64,000 nt of DNA, from contig CAZYQE010000003.1 in assembly GCA_964650315.1 (NCBI GenBank), positions 26,419-90,418 on the forward strand. The letters are read 5' to 3'. The notes under the pieces are model-generated. The model was not told the origin of the DNA. It worked only from the letters and a program-made list of their open reading frames with translations, and searched no databases. This DNA comes from CAJMSU01 sp964650315 (GTDB lineage Bacteria; Bacillota_I; Bacilli_A; RF39; UBA660). Position 1 is the stretch's first letter. Every line of letters starts with the position of its first letter. Positions 1 through 9,470 of this stretch are shown piece by piece. The translations under genes were made by a program, and so were the position numbers.

Positions 1-245
1 ATTTCATTAACTGCATCTCTAATCCAATTAACTGCATCCACTTTACTCATATTTAAAAATGTTTCTTTAAAATGATCTCCTAAATAACTAATAGCAATAG
101 ATGAAGCAACTTCTCCAGCAGAATGTCCCCCCATACCATCAGCAATAGCCATTAAATAATCATTATTACTATTTTTCAATATAATGACACTGTCTTCATT
201 ATGATCTCTAACTTTACCAGCATCCGTTAAATAAAAAGATTTCAT
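1..245 (-). CDS. prpC: PP2C-family serine/threonine protein phosphatase, N-terminal part (cut by window edge)
   Basis: Only the first ~81 codons are in the window. The protein begins with the PP2C signature seen as DAGKVRDHNED and then ADGMGGHSAGEVAS, whose Asp and Gly residues form part of the two-metal site in PrpC/Stp phosphatases. Such enzymes dephosphorylate targets of the PrkC-type kinase in the cytosol. Its ATG overlaps the TGA of the upstream rlmN gene (ATGA), implying translational coupling. The rlmN-prpC order is that of Bacillus, where prkC follows; that gene would lie beyond the left edge. Family call is firm, the gene name is by synteny. Confidence 0.9.
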   Translation of the reverse strand, partial: MKSFYLTDAGKVRDHNEDSVIILKNSNNDYLMAIADGMGGHSAGEVASSIAISYLGDHFKETFLNMSKVDAVNWIRDAVNE

Positions 246-1261
246 AAATCCTCCTTCTTACTTCTAAGTTGTCCACAGGCAGCACTAATATTACTACCAA
301 ATTCACGTCTTATTGTAACATTTATCCTATTCTTTTTTAGTATATCATAAAATCTCATAATTTGCACTGTTTTACTACGTTTAAATTCTATATTATTTGT
401 TTCATTATAAGGTATTAAATTAATATAACAATTCATACCCTTAACTAACTTAGAAAGTTCTAATGCATTATCAATACTATCATTAATTCCTTCTAATAAA
501 ATATACTCAAAAGTAAGTCTTCTATTAGTCTTTTTTATATATTCTTTTAAACTAGGAATTAATACTTCTAAAGGATAAACTTTATTAATAGGCATTAACT
601 TATTTCTAAGAGTATTATTAGGTGCATGAAGACTAATAGCTAGATTAACCTGTAATTCTAGATTAGAAAATTCTTCTATTTTAGGAACTATACCACAAGT
701 AGATACTGTAATATGTCTAGCTCCAATAGCAAGTCCCTTAGGATGATTAATTATCTTTATAAATTTAATAACATTATCATAATTATCAAAAGGTTCTCCA
801 ATACCCATAATTACTACATGACTTATTCGCTCACCTAAATCTTCTTCTATTTGTAATATTTGAAGTACCATCTCATAAGTTTCTAGATTTCTAACTTTCT
901 TTCTTCTACCAGACTCACAAAACTTACATCCCATATTACAACCAACTTGACTAGAAACACATACACTATTTCCATAATCATGTCTCATCAAAACTGCTTC
1001 TATATACTCGTTATCATTAAGTTCAAACAAATACTTAACGACATCTACATCTTTTTCTATATTAACAATCTTTAATTTATCAATACTATACTTAGATTCT
1101 ATCTCAGCCCTTAATTCCTTCTTAATATTAGTAGCTTCATCATAAGAATTAATTCTTTTTTCATATAACCATGAAAAAAGTTGGTTTCCATGAAATTTCT
1201 TAGAACCCATATCTATAAATATATTTTCTAACTCATCATATGTTAATCCATAAATATTCAT
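242..1261 (-). CDS. rlmN: 23S rRNA (adenine-2503-C2)/tRNA methyltransferase, radical SAM
   Basis: 339 aa, normal length for RlmN. The radical-SAM cluster motif CX3CX2C is at C108, C112 and C115 (GCNMGCKFC), and the C-terminal Cys used in the methyl-transfer intermediate is C329 in AACGQL. The glycine-rich SAM site (VVIMGIGEP) is near residue 150. It methylates C2 of A2503 in 23S rRNA and A37 of some tRNAs. The start ATG at 1261 follows a GGAG at proper spacing. It is co-transcribed with the overlapping PP2C phosphatase gene. Confidence 0.97.
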   Translation of the reverse strand: MNIYGLTYDELENIFIDMGSKKFHGNQLFSWLYEKRINSYDEATNIKKELRAEIESKYSIDKLKIVNIEKDVDVVKYLFELNDNEYIEAVLMRHDYGNSVCVSSQVGCNMGCKFCESGRRKKVRNLETYEMVLQILQIEEDLGERISHVVIMGIGEPFDNYDNVIKFIKIINHPKGLAIGARHITVSTCGIVPKIEEFSNLELQVNLAISLHAPNNTLRNKLMPINKVYPLEVLIPSLKEYIKKTNRRLTFEYILLEGINDSIDNALELSKLVKGMNCYINLIPYNETNNIEFKRSKTVQIMRFYDILKKNRINVTIRREFGSNISAACGQLRSKKEDL

Positions 1262-1319
1262 ACTACCACTCCAAGAATATTATACAATATTTATACAAAA
1301 AGAAAAAGAAGATATCTTC

Positions 1320-2030
1320 TTATTCTGGCTCTTTTATATTCTTAATTTTTCCAAACTTAGAATACTCTAATTCTATACTACATGATTTCTTAGCAATCTT
1401 CTTATATTTACAGTAACTACTTAAATCATATTTTATATCATTAACTTCATCTTCCATATCTGTTTTAAAAACTATTTCATTAACTGGATCATCTAAATCA
1501 ACTTTAGTCTTTTCTAATATTTTAATTAATGTTGTAGTGGCAATCTGATAAGTATAAACTGTCATACCACTTTCATATTCAGTTTTAGATATATAACTAG
1601 CTTTCTTAGCTAATTTCTTTGTAGTATAAATATTAATAAAATCTTTAAGTAAATAAGGATTATCTGTTTTCACCCATATATTAGATTTACTAGTTAAGAA
1701 TTCATCATCATTTCTATAATACTTAACTTTATTATATTCAAACAATTCTTTACCATCTTTTCTATCACCTTCATAAAGATACTCTTTATCATCTATTTTA
1801 TAAATATATTTAAAATGATAATTATCTCCATCTAGTTTTTCAAAATAAAATGGTAAAATATTATCTTTAGATTTATTTGTTTTATTAGCATTAGAAGAAC
1901 CTCCTACTCTAAGCATAGATATTAAAACAATGAAAAATACTAAATAAAATCCAAAAAACAAAGTAGCTTTACCTTTAGGAGTCTTTAAAAATGCGATTAT
2001 CTTTTCAAAATCTATATTTACCTTCTTCAT
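1320..2030 (-). CDS. Hypothetical membrane-anchored protein
   Basis: 236 aa, not recognised. A short basic cytosolic N-terminus is followed by one transmembrane helix at about residues 22-41 and then a lysine-rich, mostly soluble extracytoplasmic domain rich in Tyr and Asp. There is no lipobox or signal peptidase site, so it should stay membrane anchored. Its ATG follows directly after the fmt stop codon, so it is translated from the priA-fmt transcript. In B. subtilis this position is occupied by rsmB, to which it shows no resemblance. Confidence 0.7.
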   Translation of the reverse strand: MKKVNIDFEKIIAFLKTPKGKATLFFGFYLVFFIVLISMLRVGGSSNANKTNKSKDNILPFYFEKLDGDNYHFKYIYKIDDKEYLYEGDRKDGKELFEYNKVKYYRNDDEFLTSKSNIWVKTDNPYLLKDFINIYTTKKLAKKASYISKTEYESGMTVYTYQIATTTLIKILEKTKVDLDDPVNEIVFKTDMEDEVNDIKYDLSSYCKYKKIAKKSCSIELEYSKFGKIKNIKEPE

Positions 2031-2969
2031 CTATTCTAACCCCTTTCCTATAAGATTATCTATATTAATACCATTAATATAATCTTTTACCAACATTCTT
2101 TTCTTACCAAAAGGTTTAATATCTGTAATAATAATTTCTCCATCATTACAACATACACTAATTCCTTCTTTAGAGACTTTAACTATTTCACCATTCTTTT
2201 TATCATCATATTTATTATTTCCAATAATAGAGTTATATACTTTCATTTCTTTACCATCAAGTATAAAATAAGCTCCTGGTATAGGAGATAAACCTCTAAT
2301 TAAATTAAATATATCTCTACTATTTTTATTAAAATCTATATGTTCTTCTTCTCTTTTAATATTATATGAAAAACTAACTTCATCTTCATTTTGTTTTACT
2401 TTATTATTAGTACCATCTATTATACTAGGAAGTGTTTCTAATAAAAGTTCTTTCCCCATAACACTAAGTCTATCATGTAATGTTTCTAAGTTATCAGAAT
2501 CTTCTATAATAGTTTCTTTTTGACTTATAATATCACCACTATCCATATCAACATCCATATACATAATAGTAATACCAGTTTCTTTATCACCATTGATGAT
2601 AGCTCTATGTATAGGAGCTCCTCCCCTATGCTTAGGAAGAAGAGATGCATGAACATTTATACATCCATACTTAGGATAATCTAATACTTCCTTAGGAACT
2701 ATTTGTCCATAAGCACAAGTTATTATAATATCTGGTTTCAAATCTAGTATTTCTTTATAATCAGATTTAATATTAGCTGGTTGATATACATCAATATTAT
2801 TCTTTAAAGCTATTTCTTTTACTGGTGTAGGTTTAAGTATTTGTTTTCTACCTACTTTTCTATCTGGTTGACTAACTACACCAACAACATTGTAGTTTTC
2901 TATTAATCCTTCTAATATAGGTACACTAAAATCTGGAGTACCCATAAATACAACTTTTAAATCATTCAT
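2031..2969 (-). CDS. fmt: Methionyl-tRNA formyltransferase
   Basis: 312 aa, typical Fmt length. The catalytic Asn, His and Asp are N105, H107 and D143, in the motif around HASLLPKHRGG and the following DVDMDSGDI. It formylates Met-tRNA(fMet) with 10-formyl-tetrahydrofolate for initiation. The Rossmann N-terminal half and OB-fold C-terminal domain are both present. RBS GGTGG lies just before the ATG. The usual neighbour def is absent from this cluster; a membrane protein gene lies 2 bp upstream. Confidence 0.97.
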   Translation of the reverse strand: MNDLKVVFMGTPDFSVPILEGLIENYNVVGVVSQPDRKVGRKQILKPTPVKEIALKNNIDVYQPANIKSDYKEILDLKPDIIITCAYGQIVPKEVLDYPKYGCINVHASLLPKHRGGAPIHRAIINGDKETGITIMYMDVDMDSGDIISQKETIIEDSDNLETLHDRLSVMGKELLLETLPSIIDGTNNKVKQNEDEVSFSYNIKREEEHIDFNKNSRDIFNLIRGLSPIPGAYFILDGKEMKVYNSIIGNNKYDDKKNGEIVKVSKEGISVCCNDGEIIITDIKPFGKKRMLVKDYINGINIDNLIGKGLE

Positions 2970-2971
2970 TA

Positions 2972-4138
2972 TTATCCACCTACCATAGTCATTATAATAG
3001 TAATAATAACTCCTAATGTTATTAATATAGCACCAACAAGTATTAAAATAGAAGCTTTACCAAAATCATTGTTATAATTACCAATATCCTTTTTCTCTTC
3101 TTTAGGATACTCTTCTTTTTTTACTACTTTTTCTTCTTTAACAAAAGTCTTATAATTAGGTAATTCTATAAATAAAATATCTTTAGCTTCTAACTTATCA
3201 CTAAACTCAACAGCCTCAAATCTATTATCTATAATATCAGCAATAGCTTCAGATAATTTTAAATCTCTACTCTCTAATATCTTATTTATATTAATACTTT
3301 CAACATCTTTATTCTTCAAAACCAAACTTCTCTTAACAGCCATAACAGTAGGGCGAGAGTCAGTCTTATTAATTAATTTCCACTCTTCATCTACAACACC
3401 CTTTAAGTACTTAGAATTTTCATCATTAAGTTCTAATACGTTAATTAGTTTATTAACATTTTTCATACAACCTTCATAATCATTGTAGATAAATGCTTTT
3501 TTATCTTCTTCTTTTTTGATAAATTTATTCTCACATAACAATTCATAAAAATATAATGGACTATGTTCAGCATAAAAATATGCCATTTCAAAATTATCAG
3601 TAAAACTTACACTATTAACAGAAAAATCTTTACTAATAATATCATTTTTTACTATATCTTTTATTTTTACAAACTTAGGATATAAATTATTATATTCCTG
3701 TGGAATAAATCCATTTTTAATTATTTGATCTTTGTATACATTGTTTATAGAATGAAATACATAGCCATTAGTTATATATTTATCATAAACATATTTAATA
3801 ATTTCATCTCTATGTTCTTCTTCATTCTTTATATTTAATTTTATTATTACAAATTTAGTTATTAATTTATTAATCCCTGTATAAATATCATTAAAATTAG
3901 TTATTTTTCTAAATATTAGATTTAATTGCATTATGAAATCATTAAATAATATATTATCATTTATAATTACTCTAAATTTATATAGGGCATCCATTAATAT
4001 AAATAATGCTTGTTTACTATCTTCAAATTCTAAATAGTTAATAGCATTTTCATCATCTTTTTTATTATATCTGTTATTATTAACTACTTCCCTTATTAAA
4101 TTTTCTACATTCTCATTATTTAAAATATCATCTAACAA
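2972..4138 (-). CDS. C-terminally membrane-anchored protein with possible ADP-ribosyltransferase-like domain
   Basis: 388 aa. Residues 1-115 look helical. Residues 126-330 hold a pattern reminiscent of ADP-ribosyltransferase folds: FHS with H129, then IIKNGF about 12 residues on, then SVSFT (S178) followed by AYFYA (186-190). These resemble the H-x-T/S, I..G and S-x-T....A..YA elements of Tpt1/DarT-like proteins. A charged linker (335-355) leads to one transmembrane helix (363-385) with almost no tail, so the domain should face the cytosol. It sits between a small membrane protein and fmt, where Bacillus has def. The fold call is tentative; no catalytic Glu was assigned. Confidence 0.6.
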   Translation of the reverse strand: MLDDILNNENVENLIREVVNNNRYNKKDDENAINYLEFEDSKQALFILMDALYKFRVIINDNILFNDFIMQLNLIFRKITNFNDIYTGINKLITKFVIIKLNIKNEEEHRDEIIKYVYDKYITNGYVFHSINNVYKDQIIKNGFIPQEYNNLYPKFVKIKDIVKNDIISKDFSVNSVSFTDNFEMAYFYAEHSPLYFYELLCENKFIKKEEDKKAFIYNDYEGCMKNVNKLINVLELNDENSKYLKGVVDEEWKLINKTDSRPTVMAVKRSLVLKNKDVESININKILESRDLKLSEAIADIIDNRFEAVEFSDKLEAKDILFIELPNYKTFVKEEKVVKKEEYPKEEKKDIGNYNNDFGKASILILVGAILITLGVIITIIMTMVGG

Positions 4139-4168
4139 TTAAATCACCTCCTTATTTAAAAAATAATC

Positions 4169-4375
4169 TTACATAGTCTTTGTCCAAACAATTATATAAT
4201 AGATTGTTCCAACAACTGCGATAATTAATAATACTGTAAGTAATATTTTTATAACAGGACTATTAATATCCCAATAACCATCGTTTTTTCTTTTTGTTTC
4301 ATTCATTAAATCTTTATATAATTTTTCATTTTCTTCGTTAACGTCTATATCTTTATCTAAGTTTTTATCGTCCAT
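4169..4375 (-). CDS. Small single-pass membrane protein
   Basis: 68 aa, not recognised. The first ~45 residues are very acidic and charged (many Asp, Glu, Asn and Lys), followed by one transmembrane helix at about residues 46-64. The RBS AGGTG lies upstream of the ATG. The gene sits 31 bp upstream of the ART-like membrane protein and 40 bp downstream of priA, so the three are likely co-transcribed. It may be a partner of the next protein, but that is inference from position only. Confidence 0.7.
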   Translation of the reverse strand: MDDKNLDKDIDVNEENEKLYKDLMNETKRKNDGYWDINSPVIKILLTVLLIIAVVGTIYYIIVWTKTM

Positions 4376-4415
4376 ATAGCACCTCTACTTTTCATTACTA
4401 GAATAACATATTTTT

Positions 4416-6584
4416 CTAAAAATGACTAGGATTAAAGTCTATATCTATACGTACTTTACTGTTACTTTTATAATAATCTAATATTTTTTCTAATATGTTA
4501 TATAAGTTATCATCTTTCTTATATTTTAGTATAATTCCATAACGATATATATTATTCATTTTGAATATATTTGCAGTAGATGGACCTAAAATAATAGTAT
4601 TATCTAGATTCCTATCAAGAGATTTCTTTATCTTATTAGCTTCATTAAATATATACTTAGGATCTTTACCACTTATTTTTATATAACATATATAATAAAA
4701 TGGTGGATACTTCAATGTTTTTCTTATTTGCATCTCTTTATTATAAAAACCTATATAATCATGATCTTTAGTATATTCTATTGCATAATGCGTAGGATTA
4801 TATGTTTGAATAATAACTTCTCCACTCTTCTTATCTCTACCACTTCTTCCTGCAACTTGCGAAAGTAAAGAGAATGTATTTTCACTACTTCTAAAATCAG
4901 GTATATTTAGTGAAGTATCAGCATTTATTACACCAACTAAAGTTACATTATCAAAATCTAATCCTTTCGCAACTATTTGAGTTCCAAGTAAAATATCATA
5001 TTCATGGTTCTTAAAAGCAGTAATCATTTTCTCATGCATACCTTTTCTACTAGTTGTATCTACATCCATTCTAAGTATCTTATTGTCTGGAAATATATTA
5101 TGTAATTCTTCTTCTATCTTCTCTGTACCAACACCCAAATCAGCAATAGAATTCTCCTTACATTCTGGACAAGTCTTATATACTTTATTTCCATAACCAC
5201 AATAATGACATCTAAGAGTATTACTACTCTTATGATAAGTTAAACTAATATCACAATTAGGACATTTAAAAGTATAACCACAATTTTTACAACTAACAAA
5301 TGAAGAATAACCTCTTCTATTTAAAAGTAGAATAATTTGTTCATCTTTATCTAGTTTATCTTTCATAGAAGTAAGTAAATTACGAGAAAAATGTCCCCTA
5401 CTTTTTTTGATTTCTTCACTCATATCTATTATTCTAACTAACGGCAATTTCTTACCATTAATTCTATTAGGTAAACTAAGTAATTTATAAACATCTTTCT
5501 TGGCTCTAGCAAAAGATTCTAATGTAGGTGTAGCACTTCCAAATACAACAGGACAATTATTATACTCTCCTCTCATATTAGCTACATCTTTTGCACTATA
5601 TCTAGGATTGGAATCATCTTGTTTATAAGAATCACTATGCTCTTCATCTATTATAATTACACCTATATTTTTTAAAGGTGCAAATATAGCACTTCTAGCA
5701 CCTATAACTATTTTAGCTTCCCCTTTATAGATTCTTCTCCATTCATCATACTTTTCTCCTTCGGATAAAGCAGAATGAAGTGCTGCAATTCTTTTACCAA
5801 ATCTATTTTGGAATCTTTCTACCATTTGTGGAGTTAAACTAATCTCTGGAACCAACACAATACTAGTTTTATTATTATTTAAAGCATCTTCTATTAATTC
5901 CATATAAACTTCAGTTTTTCCACTACCTGTTACTCCATGTAATAAGAAAGTATTATAACCACTATATTTATTAAACTCTTTTATTACACTTTTTTGATCA
6001 CTAGTCAATTCATGTTTATTATTAGATTTATTCTTATAATTCATTCTATATTTTTCTAGTTTCACAGGTATTAAAATATTCTTTTTAATTAAAGTGTTTA
6101 AACTACTAATCGATATCTTTAATATATCTTCTCTTTTAACTAATTCTTTATCTTTAAATAAATTAATAATGACTTCTTGTTTTTTATTTAATTTATAATC
6201 AGAAATATCTCCTAATTTATAATAAGTATCATATTTTTTATTTATAGTTGTTCCCTTCTTAGCCTTTAAAGCTTTAGGTAACATTACTTGATAACAAGAT
6301 ATTAAAGTAGCTAAAGTCTTATTTTTTATTTTTCTACCCAATTCTAATAATTCTTCATTTAATACAACATCATCATCTACAATAGAAATAACTTCTTTAA
6401 GTTCTAAGTCAGTAGAACTTTCTTTTTTTATTTCTAAAACAAACCCTTCTAAAGTCTGATGTCCAAAAGGAACTTCTACTCTGATACCAATTTTAATCTT
6501 ATCTAATAGTTCATCTTTTACTTTATAATCAAATATTTTATCTATATTTTTATTAGATAATTGTACTAAAACTCCTACTACCAA
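4416..6584 (-). CDS. priA: Primosomal replication-restart helicase PriA
   Basis: 722 aa, close to the family length. The Walker A motif (GVTGSGKTE) and DEEH box mark a superfamily 2 3'-5' helicase. The zinc-binding cysteines are seen as CKNC, CPNC, CHYC and CPEC. It reloads the replisome at stalled forks. The start is TTG (6582-6584), preceded by a strong AAGGAGGTGA RBS; no ATG fits as well. A TATAAT-like box lies just upstream of the RBS, downstream of the terminator of the preceding gene. It heads the priA-fmt cluster. Confidence 0.96.
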   Translation of the reverse strand: MVVGVLVQLSNKNIDKIFDYKVKDELLDKIKIGIRVEVPFGHQTLEGFVLEIKKESSTDLELKEVISIVDDDVVLNEELLELGRKIKNKTLATLISCYQVMLPKALKAKKGTTINKKYDTYYKLGDISDYKLNKKQEVIINLFKDKELVKREDILKISISSLNTLIKKNILIPVKLEKYRMNYKNKSNNKHELTSDQKSVIKEFNKYSGYNTFLLHGVTGSGKTEVYMELIEDALNNNKTSIVLVPEISLTPQMVERFQNRFGKRIAALHSALSEGEKYDEWRRIYKGEAKIVIGARSAIFAPLKNIGVIIIDEEHSDSYKQDDSNPRYSAKDVANMRGEYNNCPVVFGSATPTLESFARAKKDVYKLLSLPNRINGKKLPLVRIIDMSEEIKKSRGHFSRNLLTSMKDKLDKDEQIILLLNRRGYSSFVSCKNCGYTFKCPNCDISLTYHKSSNTLRCHYCGYGNKVYKTCPECKENSIADLGVGTEKIEEELHNIFPDNKILRMDVDTTSRKGMHEKMITAFKNHEYDILLGTQIVAKGLDFDNVTLVGVINADTSLNIPDFRSSENTFSLLSQVAGRSGRDKKSGEVIIQTYNPTHYAIEYTKDHDYIGFYNKEMQIRKTLKYPPFYYICYIKISGKDPKYIFNEANKIKKSLDRNLDNTIILGPSTANIFKMNNIYRYGIILKYKKDDNLYNILEKILDYYKSNSKVRIDIDFNPSHF

Positions 6585-6616
6585 AGTATCACCTCCTTAT
6601 AAAATTATTATAACAA

Positions 6617-6645
6617 AAATAAAAGTGAACTTAAAGTCCACTAGT
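6617..6645 (-). terminator. Intrinsic terminator of the 71-aa membrane protein gene
   Basis: AGTGGAC TTTAA GTTCACT hairpin (one G-T wobble) followed by TTTATTTTTG, immediately after the stop codon. Confidence 0.75.
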
Positions 6646-6861
6646 CTATATCAATTCATCATCGAACAAGGTATCTGTTTCTTCTTTATTAATATTATTA
6701 TCACTATTTTCTACTTTTTCTTCCTTTTTATCTTCTTCTTCAAATAATACTTTAGGATGATCAGCTAAACTATTATTATCATAATCTTTACCACTTATAA
6801 TAACTCCTATTATAAAAGCAATAACTAACACAATAATGACTACAACTAATATAGTAAACAT
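6646..6861 (-). CDS. Small single-pass membrane protein with acidic tail
   Basis: 71 aa. A hydrophobic helix at residues 2-23 is followed by a short linker and a strongly acidic tail (EEEDKKEEK and DDELI at the end). Not recognised. It stands alone between rseP and priA with its own terminator. The ATG at 6861 has a weakly conserved GGTG upstream. Composition matches its neighbours, so there is no sign of transfer. Confidence 0.65.
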   Translation of the reverse strand: MFTILVVVIIVLVIAFIIGVIISGKDYDNNSLADHPKVLFEEEDKKEEKVENSDNNINKEETDTLFDDELI

Positions 6862-6913
6862 AGTATCACTACACCCTTTCTATCATACAAAACAATTATA
6901 CAACAATTTATAA

Positions 6914-6948
6914 AAAATAAAAAGAGTAAAATTACTCTTTTAAAACAA
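6914..6948 (-). terminator. Intrinsic terminator of rseP
   Basis: AAAAGAGTAA / TTACTCTTTT hairpin with a following T-rich run; the 5' arm overlaps the rseP stop codon at 6940-6942. Confidence 0.85.
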
Positions 6949-7992
6949 TTTTAACACATCATTAAATGTAATAAATATCATTAATAACATAAGTAAGAAT
7001 AATCCAATAGTATGAATCATATTCTCAGTCTCTGGTTTAACAGGAGATCCTTTTATTTTTTCTATTATAATAAATAGAATATGACCACCATCAAATGCTG
7101 GTAAAGGGATTAAGTTAATAAAACCAACATTTATACTTAAGAAAGCTACTAAGTATAAAATATTTACTACTCCTGTTTTAGAAGATGCACCAACTACGTT
7201 ATATATACCAACAGGTCCACTTAATTGAGTTAATTTTATACCACCAGTAAATAAATAACCCACTGTTATAGCCATTTGTTTAAATATAGAACCAGTCTTT
7301 TTAAAAGTATATTTAACTGAATTAATAAATCCATATTTCTTTTTCTGTTCTATAGAAATACCATATTTATATGTAGTCTCACCAGCCACTTTAACTTTTA
7401 CTGGTTTAACTTTATAAGTTTTAATCTTCCCATTATCTTTTTTTACTTGAATCTTTGTTTTTGTACTAGGATTAGCTACTGCTAAATATAAAGATAAATC
7501 ATCATTAGTACTAACTTTATGATTATCAACTTTAAGAATAGTATCTCCTTTTTCTATACCAGCAGTAATTGCAGGATAGTTCTTATCCACTTTATCAACT
7601 TTAGGATCCATACTAGTTCCACCCCAAATTAATGCTATAAAGAATAAAATTAATATGGCAAATATAAAGTTATTTGCTGGTCCAAAAAACATTATCAAAA
7701 ATCTTTGAAAAGCACTTTTAGATTGTAATTGTCTTTCTTTAGGTATTTTCTTCTTTTTATCACTATCTAGATCTTCACCAGCCATCTGACAAAATCCACC
7801 AATAGGAATTGCTCTAATAGTATATTCAGTTTCTTTTCCTTGTTTACTAAATAACTTAGGTCCCATACCTAAAGCAAATTCATATACATATACTCCACAC
7901 ATTTTAGCAAGCATAAAATGTCCAAATTCATGTACTAATACTATAGATCCTAATATTACAATAAAAAGTAAAATATTAATAATTATAGACAT
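6940..7992 (-). CDS. rseP: Site-2 intramembrane metalloprotease (RseP/RasP)
   Basis: 350 aa. The zinc motif HEFGH (H21, E22, H25) lies in the first transmembrane helix, and the second ligand region is PLPAFDGGH with D301 near the C-terminus. A PDZ domain with the typical GDTILKVDNHKV stretch lies around residues 140-200. Family members cut anti-sigma factors and leftover signal peptides inside the membrane. The RBS GGAGGAGAT is clear. It lies 13 bp downstream of cdsA, the same pairing (minus dxr) as in Bacillus. Confidence 0.96.
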   Translation of the reverse strand: MSIIINILLFIVILGSIVLVHEFGHFMLAKMCGVYVYEFALGMGPKLFSKQGKETEYTIRAIPIGGFCQMAGEDLDSDKKKKIPKERQLQSKSAFQRFLIMFFGPANNFIFAILILFFIALIWGGTSMDPKVDKVDKNYPAITAGIEKGDTILKVDNHKVSTNDDLSLYLAVANPSTKTKIQVKKDNGKIKTYKVKPVKVKVAGETTYKYGISIEQKKKYGFINSVKYTFKKTGSIFKQMAITVGYLFTGGIKLTQLSGPVGIYNVVGASSKTGVVNILYLVAFLSINVGFINLIPLPAFDGGHILFIIIEKIKGSPVKPETENMIHTIGLFLLMLLMIFITFNDVLKLF

Positions 7993-8004
7993 TATATCTC
8001 CTCC

Positions 8005-8805
8005 TTAGATGATTCCTAAAAATAGAATAAATGTTAATGCTACAAATATTATACTATCAAATCTATCTAATATTCCTCCATGTCCTGGAATTAAATTAGA
8101 AAAATCTTTTCTACCATAATATCTTTTAATTATAGAAAATACTAAATCTCCAATTTGACCTACTAATGATAGTAATATAGTTATAACTATTACTAAAATT
8201 AATGAATTACAATTATTAATTACTGTTACATAGAAAGCTGTAGCTGCAAAAGTTCCCATAAGTGTTCCACCAATTACACCTTCTACTGTCTTCTTAGGTG
8301 AAATATCAGGACATAATTTATGTTTACCAATAAATTTACCAGTAAAGAAAGCAAATGTATCAGTAATAGTTGTTATTAAGAATAAATAAATTATATAAGT
8401 AATATCATAATTACGTGTAATAATTAATAAATTAAAACTCATACCTATAAATAATATAGATCCTATTAAAAATAATGCATCATTAATATTATATTTCTTA
8501 GTATCATTTATATATACCATTGGTACTAAGAATACAAATATTATAAAAGTCATGACTCTATAATCAACATTATATAAAAATTCTATTGATTTAAAATTAG
8601 TCATCGAAAAGAATATTACCATTAAATAAGCTATTACTTTCATAGCAATTGGAAATGGTTTTTTAGTTTCCCTAATATTCATAATTTCATATAGTCCAAA
8701 TAAAGCTAATATTGTCATAAATATAGCAAATGTTATTCCCCCTATTAATAATAGCGGTACAAATACTGCTACCATTATTATTGCACTTATAATACGTTTC
8801 TTCAT
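8005..8805 (-). CDS. cdsA: Phosphatidate cytidylyltransferase
   Basis: 266 aa, with about eight transmembrane helices. The CDP-diglyceride synthetase signature is intact near the C-terminus (GQIGDLVFSIIKRYYGRKD followed by PGHGGILDRFDS), and SPKKTVEG precedes it. It makes CDP-diacylglycerol from phosphatidate and CTP, feeding PgsA (encoded at 45.5-46.1 kb). RBS GGAGGTATTAT before the ATG. Operon with rseP. Confidence 0.96.
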   Translation of the reverse strand: MKKRIISAIIMVAVFVPLLLIGGITFAIFMTILALFGLYEIMNIRETKKPFPIAMKVIAYLMVIFFSMTNFKSIEFLYNVDYRVMTFIIFVFLVPMVYINDTKKYNINDALFLIGSILFIGMSFNLLIITRNYDITYIIYLFLITTITDTFAFFTGKFIGKHKLCPDISPKKTVEGVIGGTLMGTFAATAFYVTVINNCNSLILVIVITILLSLVGQIGDLVFSIIKRYYGRKDFSNLIPGHGGILDRFDSIIFVALTFILFLGII

Positions 8806-8842
8806 ATAATACCTCCACTCTATATTAATTATATAACATTAC

Positions 8843-8875
8843 AAACAAAAAAGGAAGACAAAAACTTCCTTAAAA
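8843..8875 (-). terminator. Intrinsic terminator of rpsP-khpA
   Basis: AAGGAAG / CTTCCTT stem with a TTTTTGT loop and a TTTTTTG tail, starting at the khpA stop codon. Confidence 0.85.
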
Positions 8876-9118
8876 TTTATCAATATCAATTTTTACATAT
8901 TTGTTATCTTTTAAAGCACTACTAGCTTGTACTAAAGTTCTAATAGCATTAGCAATACGTCCACCTTTACCTATAACGCGACCCATATCTGCATCTGCTA
9001 CCATTACTTGTATTAAAATAACGTTTTCTTCTTCAGTAGGAAACTCTTTAACACTAACAGAGTCTACATCTTCTACTAAAGATTTAATGATATCTTCTGT
9101 TAAACTAACTAAATCCAT
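8870..9118 (-). CDS. khpA: KH-domain RNA-binding protein KhpA
   Basis: 82 aa, one KH domain. The GxxG loop is seen as VIGKGGRIANAIR around residue 53. KhpA (YlqC) is a small RNA chaperone that pairs with KhpB and influences cell division and elongation in Firmicutes. It starts 2 bp after rpsP, an arrangement conserved across Bacilli. It is followed by a terminator, so the unit is rpsP-khpA only; the usual rimM-trmD-rplS genes do not follow. Confidence 0.94.
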   Translation of the reverse strand: MDLVSLTEDIIKSLVEDVDSVSVKEFPTEEENVILIQVMVADADMGRVIGKGGRIANAIRTLVQASSALKDNKYVKIDIDKF

Positions 9119-9120
9119 AA

Positions 9121-9393
9121 TTACTTATCCTTCTTTTTCTTAGATTCACTAAATTTCTTAATAATTCCTTCTTTACTTAAGATATTCTTAACTGTATCAG
9201 TAGGAATAGCTCCTTCATTAAGCCATTTTAAAGCTACTTCTTCATTAATCTTAACTTCTTCCTTAAGTGGTGAATAAGTACCAACTAATTCTATATATTG
9301 TCCATCTCTAGGTCTACGAGAATCAGTAGCAACTATTCTATAAGTAGGTTTCTTTTTAGCACCCATTCTTGTTAATCTTAATTTTACTGCCAT
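9121..9393 (-). CDS. rpsP: 30S ribosomal protein S16
   Basis: 90 aa. The N-terminal signature [23 protein letters not shown] and the lysine-rich tail are characteristic of bS16. It binds 16S rRNA early in 30S assembly. The RBS GGAGG precedes the ATG, and a consensus sigma-A promoter lies about 35 bp upstream. In Bacillus it follows ffh; here ffh is 26 kb away, so the SRP block has been split. Confidence 0.98.
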   Translation of the reverse strand: MAVKLRLTRMGAKKKPTYRIVATDSRRPRDGQYIELVGTYSPLKEEVKINEEVALKWLNEGAIPTDTVKNILSKEGIIKKFSESKKKKDK

Positions 9394-9425
9394 TTTTCTT
9401 CCTCCATTTCCAAATAACTACATGT

Positions 9426-9454
9426 ATTATACTAGATATATTACTGTGTGTCAA
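9426..9454 (-). promoter_or_regulatory. Sigma-A promoter of rpsP-khpA
   Basis: Perfect consensus read on the minus strand: TTGACA (9449-9454), 17-bp spacer, TATAAT (9426-9431). It lies about 33 bp upstream of the rpsP ATG and explains separate, strong expression of the unit. Confidence 0.92.
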
Positions 9455-9470
9455 CCTTTTTTTTATAACA

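Noticed and set aside
1290..1320. Terminator at the AGAAGATATCTTCT palindrome between the membrane protein gene and rlmN
   Set aside because: Short AT-rich palindrome with no real loop; too weak to call, although a T-rich stretch follows.
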